DNA of 64,000 bases, taken from NCBI RefSeq assembly GCF_963676285.1, contig NZ_OY781063.1, positions 310,001 through 374,000 of the forward strand, read 5' to 3'. Below the pieces are notes generated by a model. That model worked only from the letters and a program-made list of their open reading frames with translations. It was not told the origin of the DNA and did not search any database. Shown one piece after another: positions 31,537 to 39,776 of this stretch. A program made the position numbers and the translations under genes. How positions within the stretch are numbered: the first letter of the stretch is position 1; every line of letters starts with the position of its first letter. This DNA comes from an uncultured Sphaerochaeta sp. Its GTDB lineage: Bacteria; Spirochaetota; Spirochaetia; Sphaerochaetales; Sphaerochaetaceae.

Positions 31537-31757
31537 TCAACTAGAATAGAGGAAGAGAACAAGAGTTTCTCACTGATTCTATCTTCATGAGAAATATTCG
31601 CATACTGCTTAAAAGAAAATGGAAAAACCTGAAGATCAGTGTCAGATTTCCCTTCCTAAACATCCAGGAATCTCGCAATCAGGTATCGATGAAGAGAAAG
31701 GTGAATTGAATAAAGCGTGTTCTCAATCACCATGGAAGCATGGCTGACTTGGAAGTA
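31537..31757. other. Non-coding DNA between IS110 left end and yjbQ promoter
   Basis: No gene is visible. The outermost bases of the IS110 element probably lie here, just beyond the subterminal repeat. The remainder is the upstream region of the YjbQ gene. Confidence 0.4.
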
Positions 31758-31786
31758 TTGACCTCTTAATCATACCGCTCTAGTAT
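31758..31786 (+). promoter_or_regulatory. Promoter of yjbQ predicting a leaderless mRNA
   Basis: TTGACC (31758-31763), 17 bases and TAGTAT (31781-31786) form a strong promoter. The ATG begins six bases after the -10 box, where transcription itself should start, and no ribosome site is present. Confidence 0.6.
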
Positions 31787-31792
31787 ACCGCC

Positions 31793-32188
31793 ATGCTACA
31801 ATCATTAACCATCTCCACTCCACATGAGGCCTTATTACCCATTACACAGCAAGTGCAAAGGTGTGTAACGGAAGCACAAACCAAGGAAGGATATGTTCTC
31901 GTCTTCTGCCCACATACAACTGCAGGACTTACCATCAACGAGAATGCAGATCCAGATGTGGTGCATGATATGCTTTTGGGATTGCGAAACGCATTTGCTG
32001 AGAACAGCAAGTTCAGGCATGCCGAAGGCAATTCAACGGCACACCTGAAAGCTTCTGCCATGGGTTCCAGCGTAATGGTCCCAATTGTTCAGGGTAGACT
32101 TTCACTGGGTATCTGGCAGGACATCTACTTCTGTGAATTCGACGGCCCAAGAACCAGGACCTTCCAGGTTATGGTGGTTCCTACCTGA
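31793..32188 (+). CDS. YjbQ/UPF0047 family protein
   Basis: The 131-residue protein is a complete YjbQ-family member, with CPHTTAGLTINENADPDV at about 41-58, the histidine-bearing EGNSTAHLKASAMGSSV, and GRLSLGIWQDIYFCEFDGPR. The conserved histidines form a probable metal or active site. Proteins of this family can form thiamine phosphate from pyrophosphate-activated HMP and thiazole phosphate at a low rate, and their main role is unsettled. The ATG lies where transcription is predicted to start, so the message is probably leaderless. The stop lies two bases from that of the convergent ABC permease gene. Confidence 0.88.
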   Translation: MLQSLTISTPHEALLPITQQVQRCVTEAQTKEGYVLVFCPHTTAGLTINENADPDVVHDMLLGLRNAFAENSKFRHAEGNSTAHLKASAMGSSVMVPIVQGRLSLGIWQDIYFCEFDGPRTRTFQVMVVPT

Positions 32189-32190
32189 AA

Positions 32191-32958
32191 TCAGTCGTTT
32201 GGCTCCCACCGCTTCAGTCCATAAACACCAAGCACTACAGCGAGTGCAATGAACAGGATTGCCCCAACCATGGGTTTCCATTCCACGGGAAACCCTTCAA
32301 TGGTTTGCACCATCTGATTGACGAGAAGCACGAATGAGAAATCTCCAACATGCGCTACAACGGTGCCAAGTGAGAAGATGATCCAGATTCCAAATGCGCC
32401 TATTCCAGCCATGATTGGTTTCTTCACTGCTGCAGAAAGCGTAATCGTAACTGTTCCCAATGTGAAAAAATAGATCAACAGGAAGCTGTTGGAAACAACG
32501 AAGGGAAGTACGGGAAAACCCGGGAACAAGTACCAGGTATAGATACCCATTGTCATAATTGCAACCAATATCCCGATGAGCAACAGTATGAACAGACTGG
32601 CAAGCTTCGCTGTGATGATGCAGGTCACGGTTACCGGTCGCACCAATAGGAATTGGATCAGACCATCCGATTTCTCCGCGGCTACCGACCCCATCATCAT
32701 AAAGATTAGCACCATTGTTCCAATCTGACTGAAATTCTTCACATACTGGTCAACCGCATCTTGGTAGGTTATTGTTTCGAAGGTAATTACCACATTCTCT
32801 GTCGCCCCGAAGAAGGAGAGTAGATCCGGAAGGTAGTATGCCGTAAGAGGGGAAAGTATTCCAAAGAACGCTGATAATACTACCCATATAAGCAATCGGC
32901 TGGTTCTTGCCATCTCTAAGAGCTCTTTCTTAAACATTGCTCGCTGTAATTTATGCAT
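32191..32958 (-). CDS. ABC-2 type transporter permease
   Basis: The 255-residue protein has six membrane segments with a large loop after the first, the form of ABC-2 permeases (NosY/YxlG-like). The start at 32958 follows CAGGAGA and overlaps the ATPase gene by eight bases. With the ATPase it forms an exporter. The position after a PLDc_N protein recalls Bacillus yxlE-yxlF-yxlG. The substrate is unknown. Confidence 0.82.
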   Translation of the reverse strand: MHKLQRAMFKKELLEMARTSRLLIWVVLSAFFGILSPLTAYYLPDLLSFFGATENVVITFETITYQDAVDQYVKNFSQIGTMVLIFMMMGSVAAEKSDGLIQFLLVRPVTVTCIITAKLASLFILLLIGILVAIMTMGIYTWYLFPGFPVLPFVVSNSFLLIYFFTLGTVTITLSAAVKKPIMAGIGAFGIWIIFSLGTVVAHVGDFSFVLLVNQMVQTIEGFPVEWKPMVGAILFIALAVVLGVYGLKRWEPND

Positions 32959-33868
32959 TGGTCGTCTCCTGTATATGATGCATGAACACATCCTCCAAGG
33001 TGGCTTCCTGATGATGCAAGTTCACTAAACGCCAGTTATGTTGACTTATCATCAAAAGTATTTGATTTGCATGTTCTGCATAGAGATCTGAAGAAAGAGA
33101 GACTGTGAATGCCTTGACTGATGCCTGCAACCCAGAATCAGATAACTCCTTTACGCATGCATTGGCTTCTTCCATGGATGTAAACTCCATATGCATGATC
33201 GGTTTAGCATGTAATCTCAAGAGTGTCTTGGTCTTCTCATGGATTCGGATGGACCCTTTATTGATGATGGCAACTTCATCACATACTCTCTGTACATCAT
33301 CAAGGATATGGGAAGACATAAAGATGGTGGTCTCTTTCCTCAATGTTGCAATCAGTGAGAGCACTTCTTTTCGTCCAACGGGATCGAGTGCTGATACCGG
33401 TTCATCAAGAAAAACCACACTTGGGCGATGCAAGATCGCCTGTGCTATACCCAGGCGTTGTCTCATCCCTCCTGAGTATCCACCAATACGTCGATCTGCA
33501 GCATCAGCAATCCCACAGAATTCCAGCAGTTGTACTATTCTCTCATCTCTCTCCTGGCGATTCATCCCGTAGAGATCACCAGAGATCTCGAGCAACTCCT
33601 TGGCAGTCATCCACCCATAATAGGCAGGCTGCTGCGCAAGATATCCAAGACTCTGTTTACTCTGTATGCCGGATTTCCCAGCAATGGTATAGCTACCTGA
33701 TGAGGGAGTCAGCAAGCCGGTCAATATTTTTATGAGTGTCGACTTTCCTGCCCCATTCGGACCGAGAAAGCCGAATACTGTGCCGTCCTCGACAGAAAGG
33801 GAGACTCCATCCAGTGCCTGCACAGGTCCATACTGTTTTCTGATGTCATGAATCTCAACGATTGCCAT
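32951..33868 (-). CDS. ABC transporter ATP-binding protein
   Basis: The 305-residue protein has all nucleotide-binding motifs: Walker A GPNGAGKST, Q-loop LAQQP, signature YSGGMRQRLGIAQA, Walker B VVFLDEP and the H-loop SSHIL. A C-terminal domain of about 80 residues is of the kind found in ABC-2 exporters. The start at 33868 follows GGGAGA. It overlaps the PLDc_N gene upstream and the permease gene downstream. Confidence 0.9.
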   Translation of the reverse strand: MAIVEIHDIRKQYGPVQALDGVSLSVEDGTVFGFLGPNGAGKSTLIKILTGLLTPSSGSYTIAGKSGIQSKQSLGYLAQQPAYYGWMTAKELLEISGDLYGMNRQERDERIVQLLEFCGIADAADRRIGGYSGGMRQRLGIAQAILHRPSVVFLDEPVSALDPVGRKEVLSLIATLRKETTIFMSSHILDDVQRVCDEVAIINKGSIRIHEKTKTLLRLHAKPIMHMEFTSMEEANACVKELSDSGLQASVKAFTVSLSSDLYAEHANQILLMISQHNWRLVNLHHQEATLEDVFMHHIQETTNA

Positions 33869-34058
33869 TGGTCTTTCTCCCGTAGATGAGGTATGCGATC
33901 GGTCCGAATGCATTTATAAAGAGGAATACCAACAACCAGGCGGACTTTGGTAATCCATTGAACTCCTTTCGGTGCCACCAGTCACGCAAACAGACTATTT
34001 TGAGTATTAACTCCAATAGCAACAACGGTAGAATCAAGATAATTGTCTCTGTATTCAT
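33855..34058 (-). CDS. PLDc_N-domain small membrane protein
   Basis: This 67-residue protein has two membrane helices (about 4-22 and 40-60) and matches the phospholipase-D nuclease N-terminal domain in its stand-alone form, as in Bacillus YxlE. The pattern KSAWLLVFLFINAFGPIAYL ending in YGRK is characteristic. It overlaps the gene before it by four bases and the ABC ATPase by 14. In Bacillus such a protein negatively controls a sigma factor next to an ABC exporter. A regulatory or accessory role here is inferred. Confidence 0.8.
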   Translation of the reverse strand: MNTETIILILPLLLLELILKIVCLRDWWHRKEFNGLPKSAWLLVFLFINAFGPIAYLIYGRKTNGNR

Positions 34059-35347
34059 TGTCTCAAGCCCTCCTGAGCTTTAATAAAGGTAGTAACAGTT
34101 TGTAAGAAATCGGGGTGTAACGGCATATCCCTGTCTCTGTAGGATCTAATGATATCGGCATCTTCTTCTGCCCATCGGAGCAGGTGCCCCATATTGGAGA
34201 CTTCAGAGAATGCTACAGTATCGGGCATATTAGTACGGCCGAACAGGTCATCCTCCCCTACCAATCGCTCATCATGATCACCCCAGATGACCAAAGTGGG
34301 TACTGAAAGTGTACGTAATACATCCGTTGGGTTATATTTCATCCATGTCTGAAGATATCGCTCTTTTCCCAGCGGGATGAAGGAGTCTACAAGAAGGTTT
34401 CCTGTCTCTTCATATTGAGATACACTGATCTCCTGTAACCGTTTCTCCAGAACTTTGGCGGCTTCGCTGTCCATCCTGCGAATCTGTTTAATCATCTGCT
34501 CGCCTATAGGATCCCCATTCCCTGCAACGGATACCACAAAATCTACAGGTTCAGCCTGAGCTGCCAGTAAAGCAATCAGAGAACCTTCTGAGTGGCCGAT
34601 TATTCCTACCGGTGCATGCTTTGCACCTGATTGTATGTAGTTGATCCAGGAGACAGCATCTGCCACAAAATCCTCAAAGGTAATTTCTTCCAGCAACTGC
34701 TCATCATATGGCTGACTCTCTCCAACTGCAAACTTATCATAGCGAAGCGAAGCAATGCCGGCATCAAGCAGTTCATGCGCGAGATGCCAGAGACTGTCAT
34801 TATTCTCAACCAACAACTCTGAATTTCCGTCCCTATCGGTTGGTCCTGACCCTGCTATGATAAGCACCGTAGGAAAGGGCCCTTCTCCCTCTGGCGTCAA
34901 CAGCGTTCCGTATAATGTTGCTTTTGACGTCTCTAGGGAAACCGTTTTCCCTGTGCGGGCTGGTTTTGTGAGGTTTCTATACTCAACAGAGTACCGCCCT
35001 TCACGTAAAAGTACGGTTCCATTGGTCGTGTTATAAAGAACTTTTCCAGAAAAGCCGTTTTCCTCAGGGGCAAGAAGCAACCGTAGGGTTGTTGTCCCCA
35101 ATGTAACTTTTCCTGACCACTGTTCCTCGGAAATCTTCAGATCCTGTACTGGCACATCGGTAGCCAGCAACTCGGGAATTGAGAGAAAGAGTCCAGTATC
35201 TGTACTACGTAAGTGGATGAAGAATCGATTTTCCTCAACTGATACGATACCTTCCCAGTATCCTTCTTCCATGGTTGTATCAGCTTTTGTACAGCCAAAG
35301 AAAAGCAGCATACTTCCCAGTACCACTGCAATAAGCAATCTTCTCAT
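34055..35347 (-). CDS. Alpha/beta-hydrolase lipoprotein
   Basis: The 430-residue protein starts with a lipoprotein signal (MRRLLIAVVLGSMLLFFGC, lipid-bearing Cys19). It has an N-terminal strand-rich domain to about residue 140 and then an alpha/beta-hydrolase domain. The nucleophile serine is in GIIGHSEGS, the acid is in VIWGDHDERL and the histidine in NMGHLLRW. It probably acts as an esterase or peptidase on the periplasmic side. An AGGAGG site precedes the ATG. It heads an overlapping run with the PLDc_N and ABC genes. Three TACGTA motifs lie 55-95 bases upstream. The substrate is unknown. Confidence 0.85.
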   Translation of the reverse strand: MRRLLIAVVLGSMLLFFGCTKADTTMEEGYWEGIVSVEENRFFIHLRSTDTGLFLSIPELLATDVPVQDLKISEEQWSGKVTLGTTTLRLLLAPEENGFSGKVLYNTTNGTVLLREGRYSVEYRNLTKPARTGKTVSLETSKATLYGTLLTPEGEGPFPTVLIIAGSGPTDRDGNSELLVENNDSLWHLAHELLDAGIASLRYDKFAVGESQPYDEQLLEEITFEDFVADAVSWINYIQSGAKHAPVGIIGHSEGSLIALLAAQAEPVDFVVSVAGNGDPIGEQMIKQIRRMDSEAAKVLEKRLQEISVSQYEETGNLLVDSFIPLGKERYLQTWMKYNPTDVLRTLSVPTLVIWGDHDERLVGEDDLFGRTNMPDTVAFSEVSNMGHLLRWAEEDADIIRSYRDRDMPLHPDFLQTVTTFIKAQEGLRQ

Positions 35348-35404
35348 TCGCGCCTCCTATGAAGACGTTAACCGAGAGGGATGGAGAAAAATAGTCGGGA
35401 AATG

Positions 35405-35443
35405 TACGTAAATTGCGATATGAACGTTACGTATTTGTACGTA
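35405..35443. promoter_or_regulatory. Cluster of three TACGTA palindromes
   Basis: TACGTA occurs at 35405, 35428 and 35438, within 39 bases, spanning the end of the LuxR-type gene and the gap before the hydrolase operon. The spacing of 23 and 10 bases puts the sites near one face of the helix. They may be binding sites for the LuxR-type regulator just upstream. Confidence 0.4.
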
Positions 35444-36335
35444 CGGGGTGTATTTTCTGGGTTAATTCGATTTTATTAGAGACAGAACACTTCTTGAATA
35501 TTCGATAGACATGGGTCTCTACCGTTCTCGGGGAAATGGAGAGGCGATCGGCAATCTCCTTGTATGACAGACCTTGTACAAGGTTGCTCACTATCTCCCG
35601 TTCACGTACCGTAAGTGAGAAAGACTCACAGAAGCTACTCCAACTGTCAGTCTCTTCTGCTGTAGTCTCCTCGGATAGTTCCTTCAGAAAAATGAATACA
35701 TCATTCACGCACCACGCCAAGATGAACAATGCAGTAGAGAGAGCATCATACACCGGTCTGTAGGCGGAAGGAAACAGTAGAAATAGGATGGCATATACCC
35801 CGAAAAGGAGATAGGACGTACCTGAGATAACAAGGAATGACCCCATGCGCCTGACCCGATAAGTCTGTTGCCCACGAACGCTCACCCGAATGCTCAAAAA
35901 TGCTATTCCAATCAATGAATTTACTGTTGCTGAAAAAACAGGACCAATGCTCAGCAACTGAAAAACAATGATCACTATGAGTAACATTGCAGTCCCGATT
36001 GATGCAGAGATACCAATCCAACGGAACCGAGAGGTGACTCTTCCATGTTTGATACTGCCAAGCATGGTAGCGATACTATAGGTGATAACAATCGAGATAA
36101 GGGCACGCATGATGCCGTTAAAGGCAACAAGGGGAAGATTTGGTTGATCTAAAAAGGTGTTATGGACAAATCCGATGAACTGGAGCATGAACCAGATCCA
36201 AGAGATTGCTACATACCATAAGTATTGATTTCGAAAAGCCTCATAGTGCTCTTTCTGTTTGATAAATGAGAGAATGAAGGTACCGAACAGTGCAGTAAAT
36301 CCAAAGATGCTTAGCCAAAATGTCAACACATTCAT
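35427..36335 (-). CDS. Membrane-bound LuxR-type transcriptional regulator
   Basis: The 302-residue protein has seven predicted membrane segments in its first 220 residues and a LuxR (GerE) helix-turn-helix at the end (LTVREREIVSNLVQGLSYKE with ISPRTVETHVYRIFKK). A membrane sensor fused directly to a DNA-binding domain implies regulation from the membrane without a phosphorelay. I place the start at 36335, since GAGGAGA is seven bases ahead of it and too close to the ATG at 36341. The hydrolase and exporter operon follows after about 80 bases and is the natural target. The signal is unknown. Confidence 0.85.
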   Translation of the reverse strand: MNVLTFWLSIFGFTALFGTFILSFIKQKEHYEAFRNQYLWYVAISWIWFMLQFIGFVHNTFLDQPNLPLVAFNGIMRALISIVITYSIATMLGSIKHGRVTSRFRWIGISASIGTAMLLIVIIVFQLLSIGPVFSATVNSLIGIAFLSIRVSVRGQQTYRVRRMGSFLVISGTSYLLFGVYAILFLLFPSAYRPVYDALSTALFILAWCVNDVFIFLKELSEETTAEETDSWSSFCESFSLTVREREIVSNLVQGLSYKEIADRLSISPRTVETHVYRIFKKCSVSNKIELTQKIHPVRTNT

Positions 36336-36367
36336 GTACATATCTCCTCATAGCACTATTTCGGGGT

Positions 36368-36523
36368 ATTTCTACTATGAAGGACCTTCATATTCCTGTC
36401 CATCCCTTTTTGGACAAGTATTTGAAACGATTGGGGAAACGTGTATTCCATAATGATGGAATAGCTCGCATATAGAGGGAATTCCTTTACAAAATTTATT
36501 AAATAGTTATTCATAGTAGAAAT
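36368..36523. repeat. Perfect 14-bp inverted repeat upstream of the LuxR-type gene
   Basis: ATTTCTACTATGAA at 36368-36381 recurs inverted at 36510-36523. No target duplication flanks the pair, so a small mobile element is not supported. Two distant binding sites for one protein, allowing DNA looping, are the simpler reading. Confidence 0.5.
36446..36465. promoter_or_regulatory. Palindrome in the LuxR-type gene upstream region
   Basis: TATTCCAT and ATGGAATA flank a four-base centre. There is no T-run, so it is more likely a binding site than a terminator. Confidence 0.35.
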
Positions 36524-36598
36524 TTGTTTGGGAATCCTTGGTTACCATTCCACTGGTGCATACGCCTTCCCATCAGTCGCAGAAATACTTGCTGACCG

Positions 36599-38077
36599 TT
36601 ATAGGGGATTATCGATCCACACCCAAAGCGAAATGGATTCTCCCTTGCAAGGGAAATCCCCAAACCCTTCTTCGTCTGTCTTGATACGTTCAGAATTATT
36701 GCCTGTACAATCTATGAATTCAGTTACAGGAAGGCCTGTCTCCATTCTTTTGCTACCCTCCTCCCCATTACAGAGAACTACAGCCAGTGCCTTATTTCCT
36801 GAAAAAGACCAGCCAATGGTATTAGTATGATCGAAGTAATCGTGTTGTTCTCCCTCAAGATGACTACTTCGCAACTTGAGCATAAGATCAATCAACTCCC
36901 TGAATGAAGGCATCTCAATCAAATACTTTTTACCGTCAGAACCATAATCCTCATATGATGCTCCCTCATAATCTGCAATGAATACACAGGGATATCCTTC
37001 CCTCCTTAGAAGTATCAACGCATATGCCAGTGGCTTGAACCAAGGCTCCACTACTGACTCAAGAGCTTGCAAAGCTTGTGAGTCATGGTTGGCTACAAAG
37101 GTAACTGCATGCTCTGGATCCTGTTCGACCAAGGTTCCGGAGAATATGGAATCCAAGGGGAAATTTTTCCGCTCCATTCCTGCTTGGTAGAACTTGAAAT
37201 GCAACGGAACATCAAACAAAGAGAGAGCATTCTCACTTTGTGCTATATATGTCATTAATTGCTCGATATCAGGGTCCCAAAACTCTGCAACGGCAAACAA
37301 CTCTCGCTTTGCATGGGAGCGTATAGATGAAAGCCACCCTGGGAAAAACCACGAAGGGATATGCTTCACTGCATCAATCCTGAAGCCATCTATGCCTGTG
37401 GTATCAAGATACCAATTTCCCCAGCGTGTAAGTTCTTCCCTCACTTCTTCTGCGCCAAAATCAAGGTCACAACCCATCAAATAGTCGTAATTCCCAAACT
37501 CCGAGGAAACATAGTCATCAAACTGTTTGCCTTCCAGTACATAAATGCTCTTCTTGTCATCAGGATGTTCCTCTGCATAATCCACTGCGTCAAAGTGGTG
37601 CCACATCCATTGGAAATCAGAATAGGTTGCAGCTCTGCCCGGAAAGGTGAAACGGGTATAAACCGTTACTTGCTCTTGAGGTCCTTTTGGCTCTGACCGA
37701 TTATCTCTCGAATATGGGGTAGCAAGCACCTGTTCCTTCTCATCAGCACCCATGCGATGGTTCAATACAATATCTCCATAGACATAAAGTCCCTGAGAAT
37801 GAATTGCATCAATGGCTTTGAGGTACTCTGTTTTGGTTCCATACTTGGTGGCAGTACTCCCCTTCTGGTCAAACTCACCCAAGTCGTACAGGTCATACAC
37901 ACCGTAACCGGTGTCATGTCCACCTCCAGCTCCCTTATAGGCAGGGGGAAGCCAGATTGCTGTGAATCCTGCCTTTTTCAGTGTTTCAGCCTGGTTTGCA
38001 AGCTTGTTCCAAAGGACACCACCACCTTCGCTGTACCAATGGAAATATTGCAGCAATACCCCCCGCTTCCTTTGCAT
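36599..38077 (-). CDS. Alpha-amylase (GH13, cytoplasmic type)
   Basis: The 492-residue enzyme hydrolyses alpha-1,4-glucans. It has no signal peptide, as in cytoplasmic AmyS/MalS-like members. The (beta/alpha)8 barrel carries GFRIDAVKH (nucleophile Asp), FAVAEFWD (acid Glu) and FVANHDSQ (third Asp). The early region IWLPPAYKGAGGGHDTGYGVYDLYDLGEFDQ is cited in parts as typical of GH13_5. The start at 38077 follows AGGAG. It lies 10 bases after the flavodoxin-fold gene on the same strand, so the two are co-transcribed. It probably digests stored or imported dextrins. Confidence 0.92.
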   Translation of the reverse strand: MQRKRGVLLQYFHWYSEGGGVLWNKLANQAETLKKAGFTAIWLPPAYKGAGGGHDTGYGVYDLYDLGEFDQKGSTATKYGTKTEYLKAIDAIHSQGLYVYGDIVLNHRMGADEKEQVLATPYSRDNRSEPKGPQEQVTVYTRFTFPGRAATYSDFQWMWHHFDAVDYAEEHPDDKKSIYVLEGKQFDDYVSSEFGNYDYLMGCDLDFGAEEVREELTRWGNWYLDTTGIDGFRIDAVKHIPSWFFPGWLSSIRSHAKRELFAVAEFWDPDIEQLMTYIAQSENALSLFDVPLHFKFYQAGMERKNFPLDSIFSGTLVEQDPEHAVTFVANHDSQALQALESVVEPWFKPLAYALILLRREGYPCVFIADYEGASYEDYGSDGKKYLIEMPSFRELIDLMLKLRSSHLEGEQHDYFDHTNTIGWSFSGNKALAVVLCNGEEGSKRMETGLPVTEFIDCTGNNSERIKTDEEGFGDFPCKGESISLWVWIDNPL

Positions 38078-38087
38078 AGCTATGCTC

Positions 38088-39479
38088 CTATAATTTCTTT
38101 GAATCAACTATATGCTTATGCTGGAGTATATACAGCGGTTTCATGTTGTTATAGGCTTGCATCCTCATGAACTTGAACATAAATGCCCGCCCCATGAAGA
38201 TATTGAACAATTGGTTCTTGATATCCTTCTGAGGAAAATCATACAACTTTCTTTCCTTATAGAAACGATGGTCGTCACGTACAACACCCCGCATACCATA
38301 GATCAGGTCACGAAAGATTTTCATTCCACCAACACCAAGGAAGTTCACCCCTTTCTGGTACCCAGCACGGCTGGCGCGATCGAGTCGACAAGCCAGATCT
38401 GTGATCATAGCCTGCAACCGCTCAGAATCTTTTTCCTCATCACTGATAATCCCCATTGAATTCTCTCTTCCCACCCGGTCCTTTCCTTCCAGAAACTGTC
38501 GTACGTTCGGCAGTTGATATAAAGGACCAGAGACAAGGTACGCTGAGTGTTTACCCATCATGCTGGTTCTATGCCCATTTGCGAACGTACGGTCAAGGAA
38601 CAGCTTCCACACTGGTTTCAGAAACCTTCCTTCCAGGTTCATCGCATGCACCAATACGTCACAGGAGTTAACCAAGTCTTGGTAGAAGACTTGGAAACCA
38701 TCTTTTCTGTCACACTCACCTACCAGCTCACATCGTAAGCAGCCTTGGCAGGCTCCTTCATACGGGAATGTGTTGATGTCGATTACTTCAACAGCATTAG
38801 GATAGGAAGCCAGGAAGACTTCAATCATGCGCGAAAGATTGCCGTCCTTCTGATATTCATCAGTCAACAAGACAGTGCGGATGTCTTTCTTTTTCTCTCC
38901 TGTGGTCTCTATCGACTGAGGCTGAAACTTAAATGTGGAATCATTAAGGATTGGTGTGCTCCTTCTAGGAACAGGAGTATGATTGATGCACGCACTATGA
39001 AATTCATGCATGAAAAACCGCATACTCTTCCTAAAGTCAGCTTGCAACATATCCTTGTTGTCAACGCTCAAACCTTCCATAAACGCCATGCCAAGATCTT
39101 CACAGGTACCACGCAACCACTCCTCAGCTAGGTGATCGTAGTAATGAAAGCAACTCATGATGCAGGTTGCATACTTGCCAGCAAGTATGGACTGTCTTCC
39201 CTGTTCTCTCATGAGGTCGAAGAAGCGAACAAGCTGCCAGGGAACAAGCATGGTATACACCGGGGTAGCCCAGATGACCATGTCGCAGGCATCAAGCGCA
39301 TCAAAGGTGTCAGATAGCCAAGCCTCATCATACTCCATCATGGTCAGGGTTTCCCCAACATGGATAATGCTTGCTTCAATATCAGGTTCATGAACCAAGA
39401 GATACTTTGCATGCTGCAACGTTAAGCTGAACTCACCCTTGGGACTTGCGTTCATCACGACAACATTGGTTGGTTTCAT
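38088..39479 (-). CDS. Tandem flavodoxin-fold NAD(P)H oxidoreductase
   Basis: The 463-residue protein contains two flavodoxin-like domains. The first (about 1-180) has the FMN-binding NASPKGEFSLT loop and WATPVYTM. The second (about 205-400) has LLTDEYQKDGNLSR and a cysteine-bearing GACQGCLRCELVGEC stretch typical of the iron-sulfur flavoprotein-like NADPH-dependent FMN reductases. The second flavin loop is degenerate. An AAGGAAGG site precedes the ATG. The cysteines may hold a metal or be redox-active. Fusion of two such domains is unusual, and the electron partner is unknown. Confidence 0.75.
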   Translation of the reverse strand: MKPTNVVVMNASPKGEFSLTLQHAKYLLVHEPDIEASIIHVGETLTMMEYDEAWLSDTFDALDACDMVIWATPVYTMLVPWQLVRFFDLMREQGRQSILAGKYATCIMSCFHYYDHLAEEWLRGTCEDLGMAFMEGLSVDNKDMLQADFRKSMRFFMHEFHSACINHTPVPRRSTPILNDSTFKFQPQSIETTGEKKKDIRTVLLTDEYQKDGNLSRMIEVFLASYPNAVEVIDINTFPYEGACQGCLRCELVGECDRKDGFQVFYQDLVNSCDVLVHAMNLEGRFLKPVWKLFLDRTFANGHRTSMMGKHSAYLVSGPLYQLPNVRQFLEGKDRVGRENSMGIISDEEKDSERLQAMITDLACRLDRASRAGYQKGVNFLGVGGMKIFRDLIYGMRGVVRDDHRFYKERKLYDFPQKDIKNQLFNIFMGRAFMFKFMRMQAYNNMKPLYILQHKHIVDSKKL

Positions 39480-39569
39480 TGGTAACCTTCCTTATGCTTT
39501 CAGTACTGTTTTCTTAGTTTTCAGTGTACAGCATGGATGGCAATAATCAATGAAAATACCATGAAGATA

Positions 39570-39579
39570 CAACTCAATT
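39570..39579 (+). repeat. Left target-site duplication of the ISAs1-type element
   Basis: CAACTCAATT here and at 41896-41905 directly flank the inverted ends of the element. A 10-bp duplication is within the range known for the ISAs1 family. Confidence 0.9.
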
Positions 39580-39776
39580 TAGGACCTACGCACTAAACCC
39601 ATCTTCTGCATTCCCAACATACGCTTTCAGGCTGTCGAGACCATCAGAGGCTTGTATGTAACCAATTCTTGAGGGTTTTTGGAGATTTACGGTGAATAAA
39701 GGATACCCCACGACATACCAAGAGATCCACTGTCCTGGTGGAGCCCCATCTGTCTATGGCCTTGGCTCACTTTCGG

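Noticed and set aside
31537..31560. GAAGAGAA just outside both IS110 repeats, taken as a target duplication
   Set aside because: The two copies read outward on opposite strands, so they are inverted and not a direct duplication; IS110 elements also do not make classical duplications.
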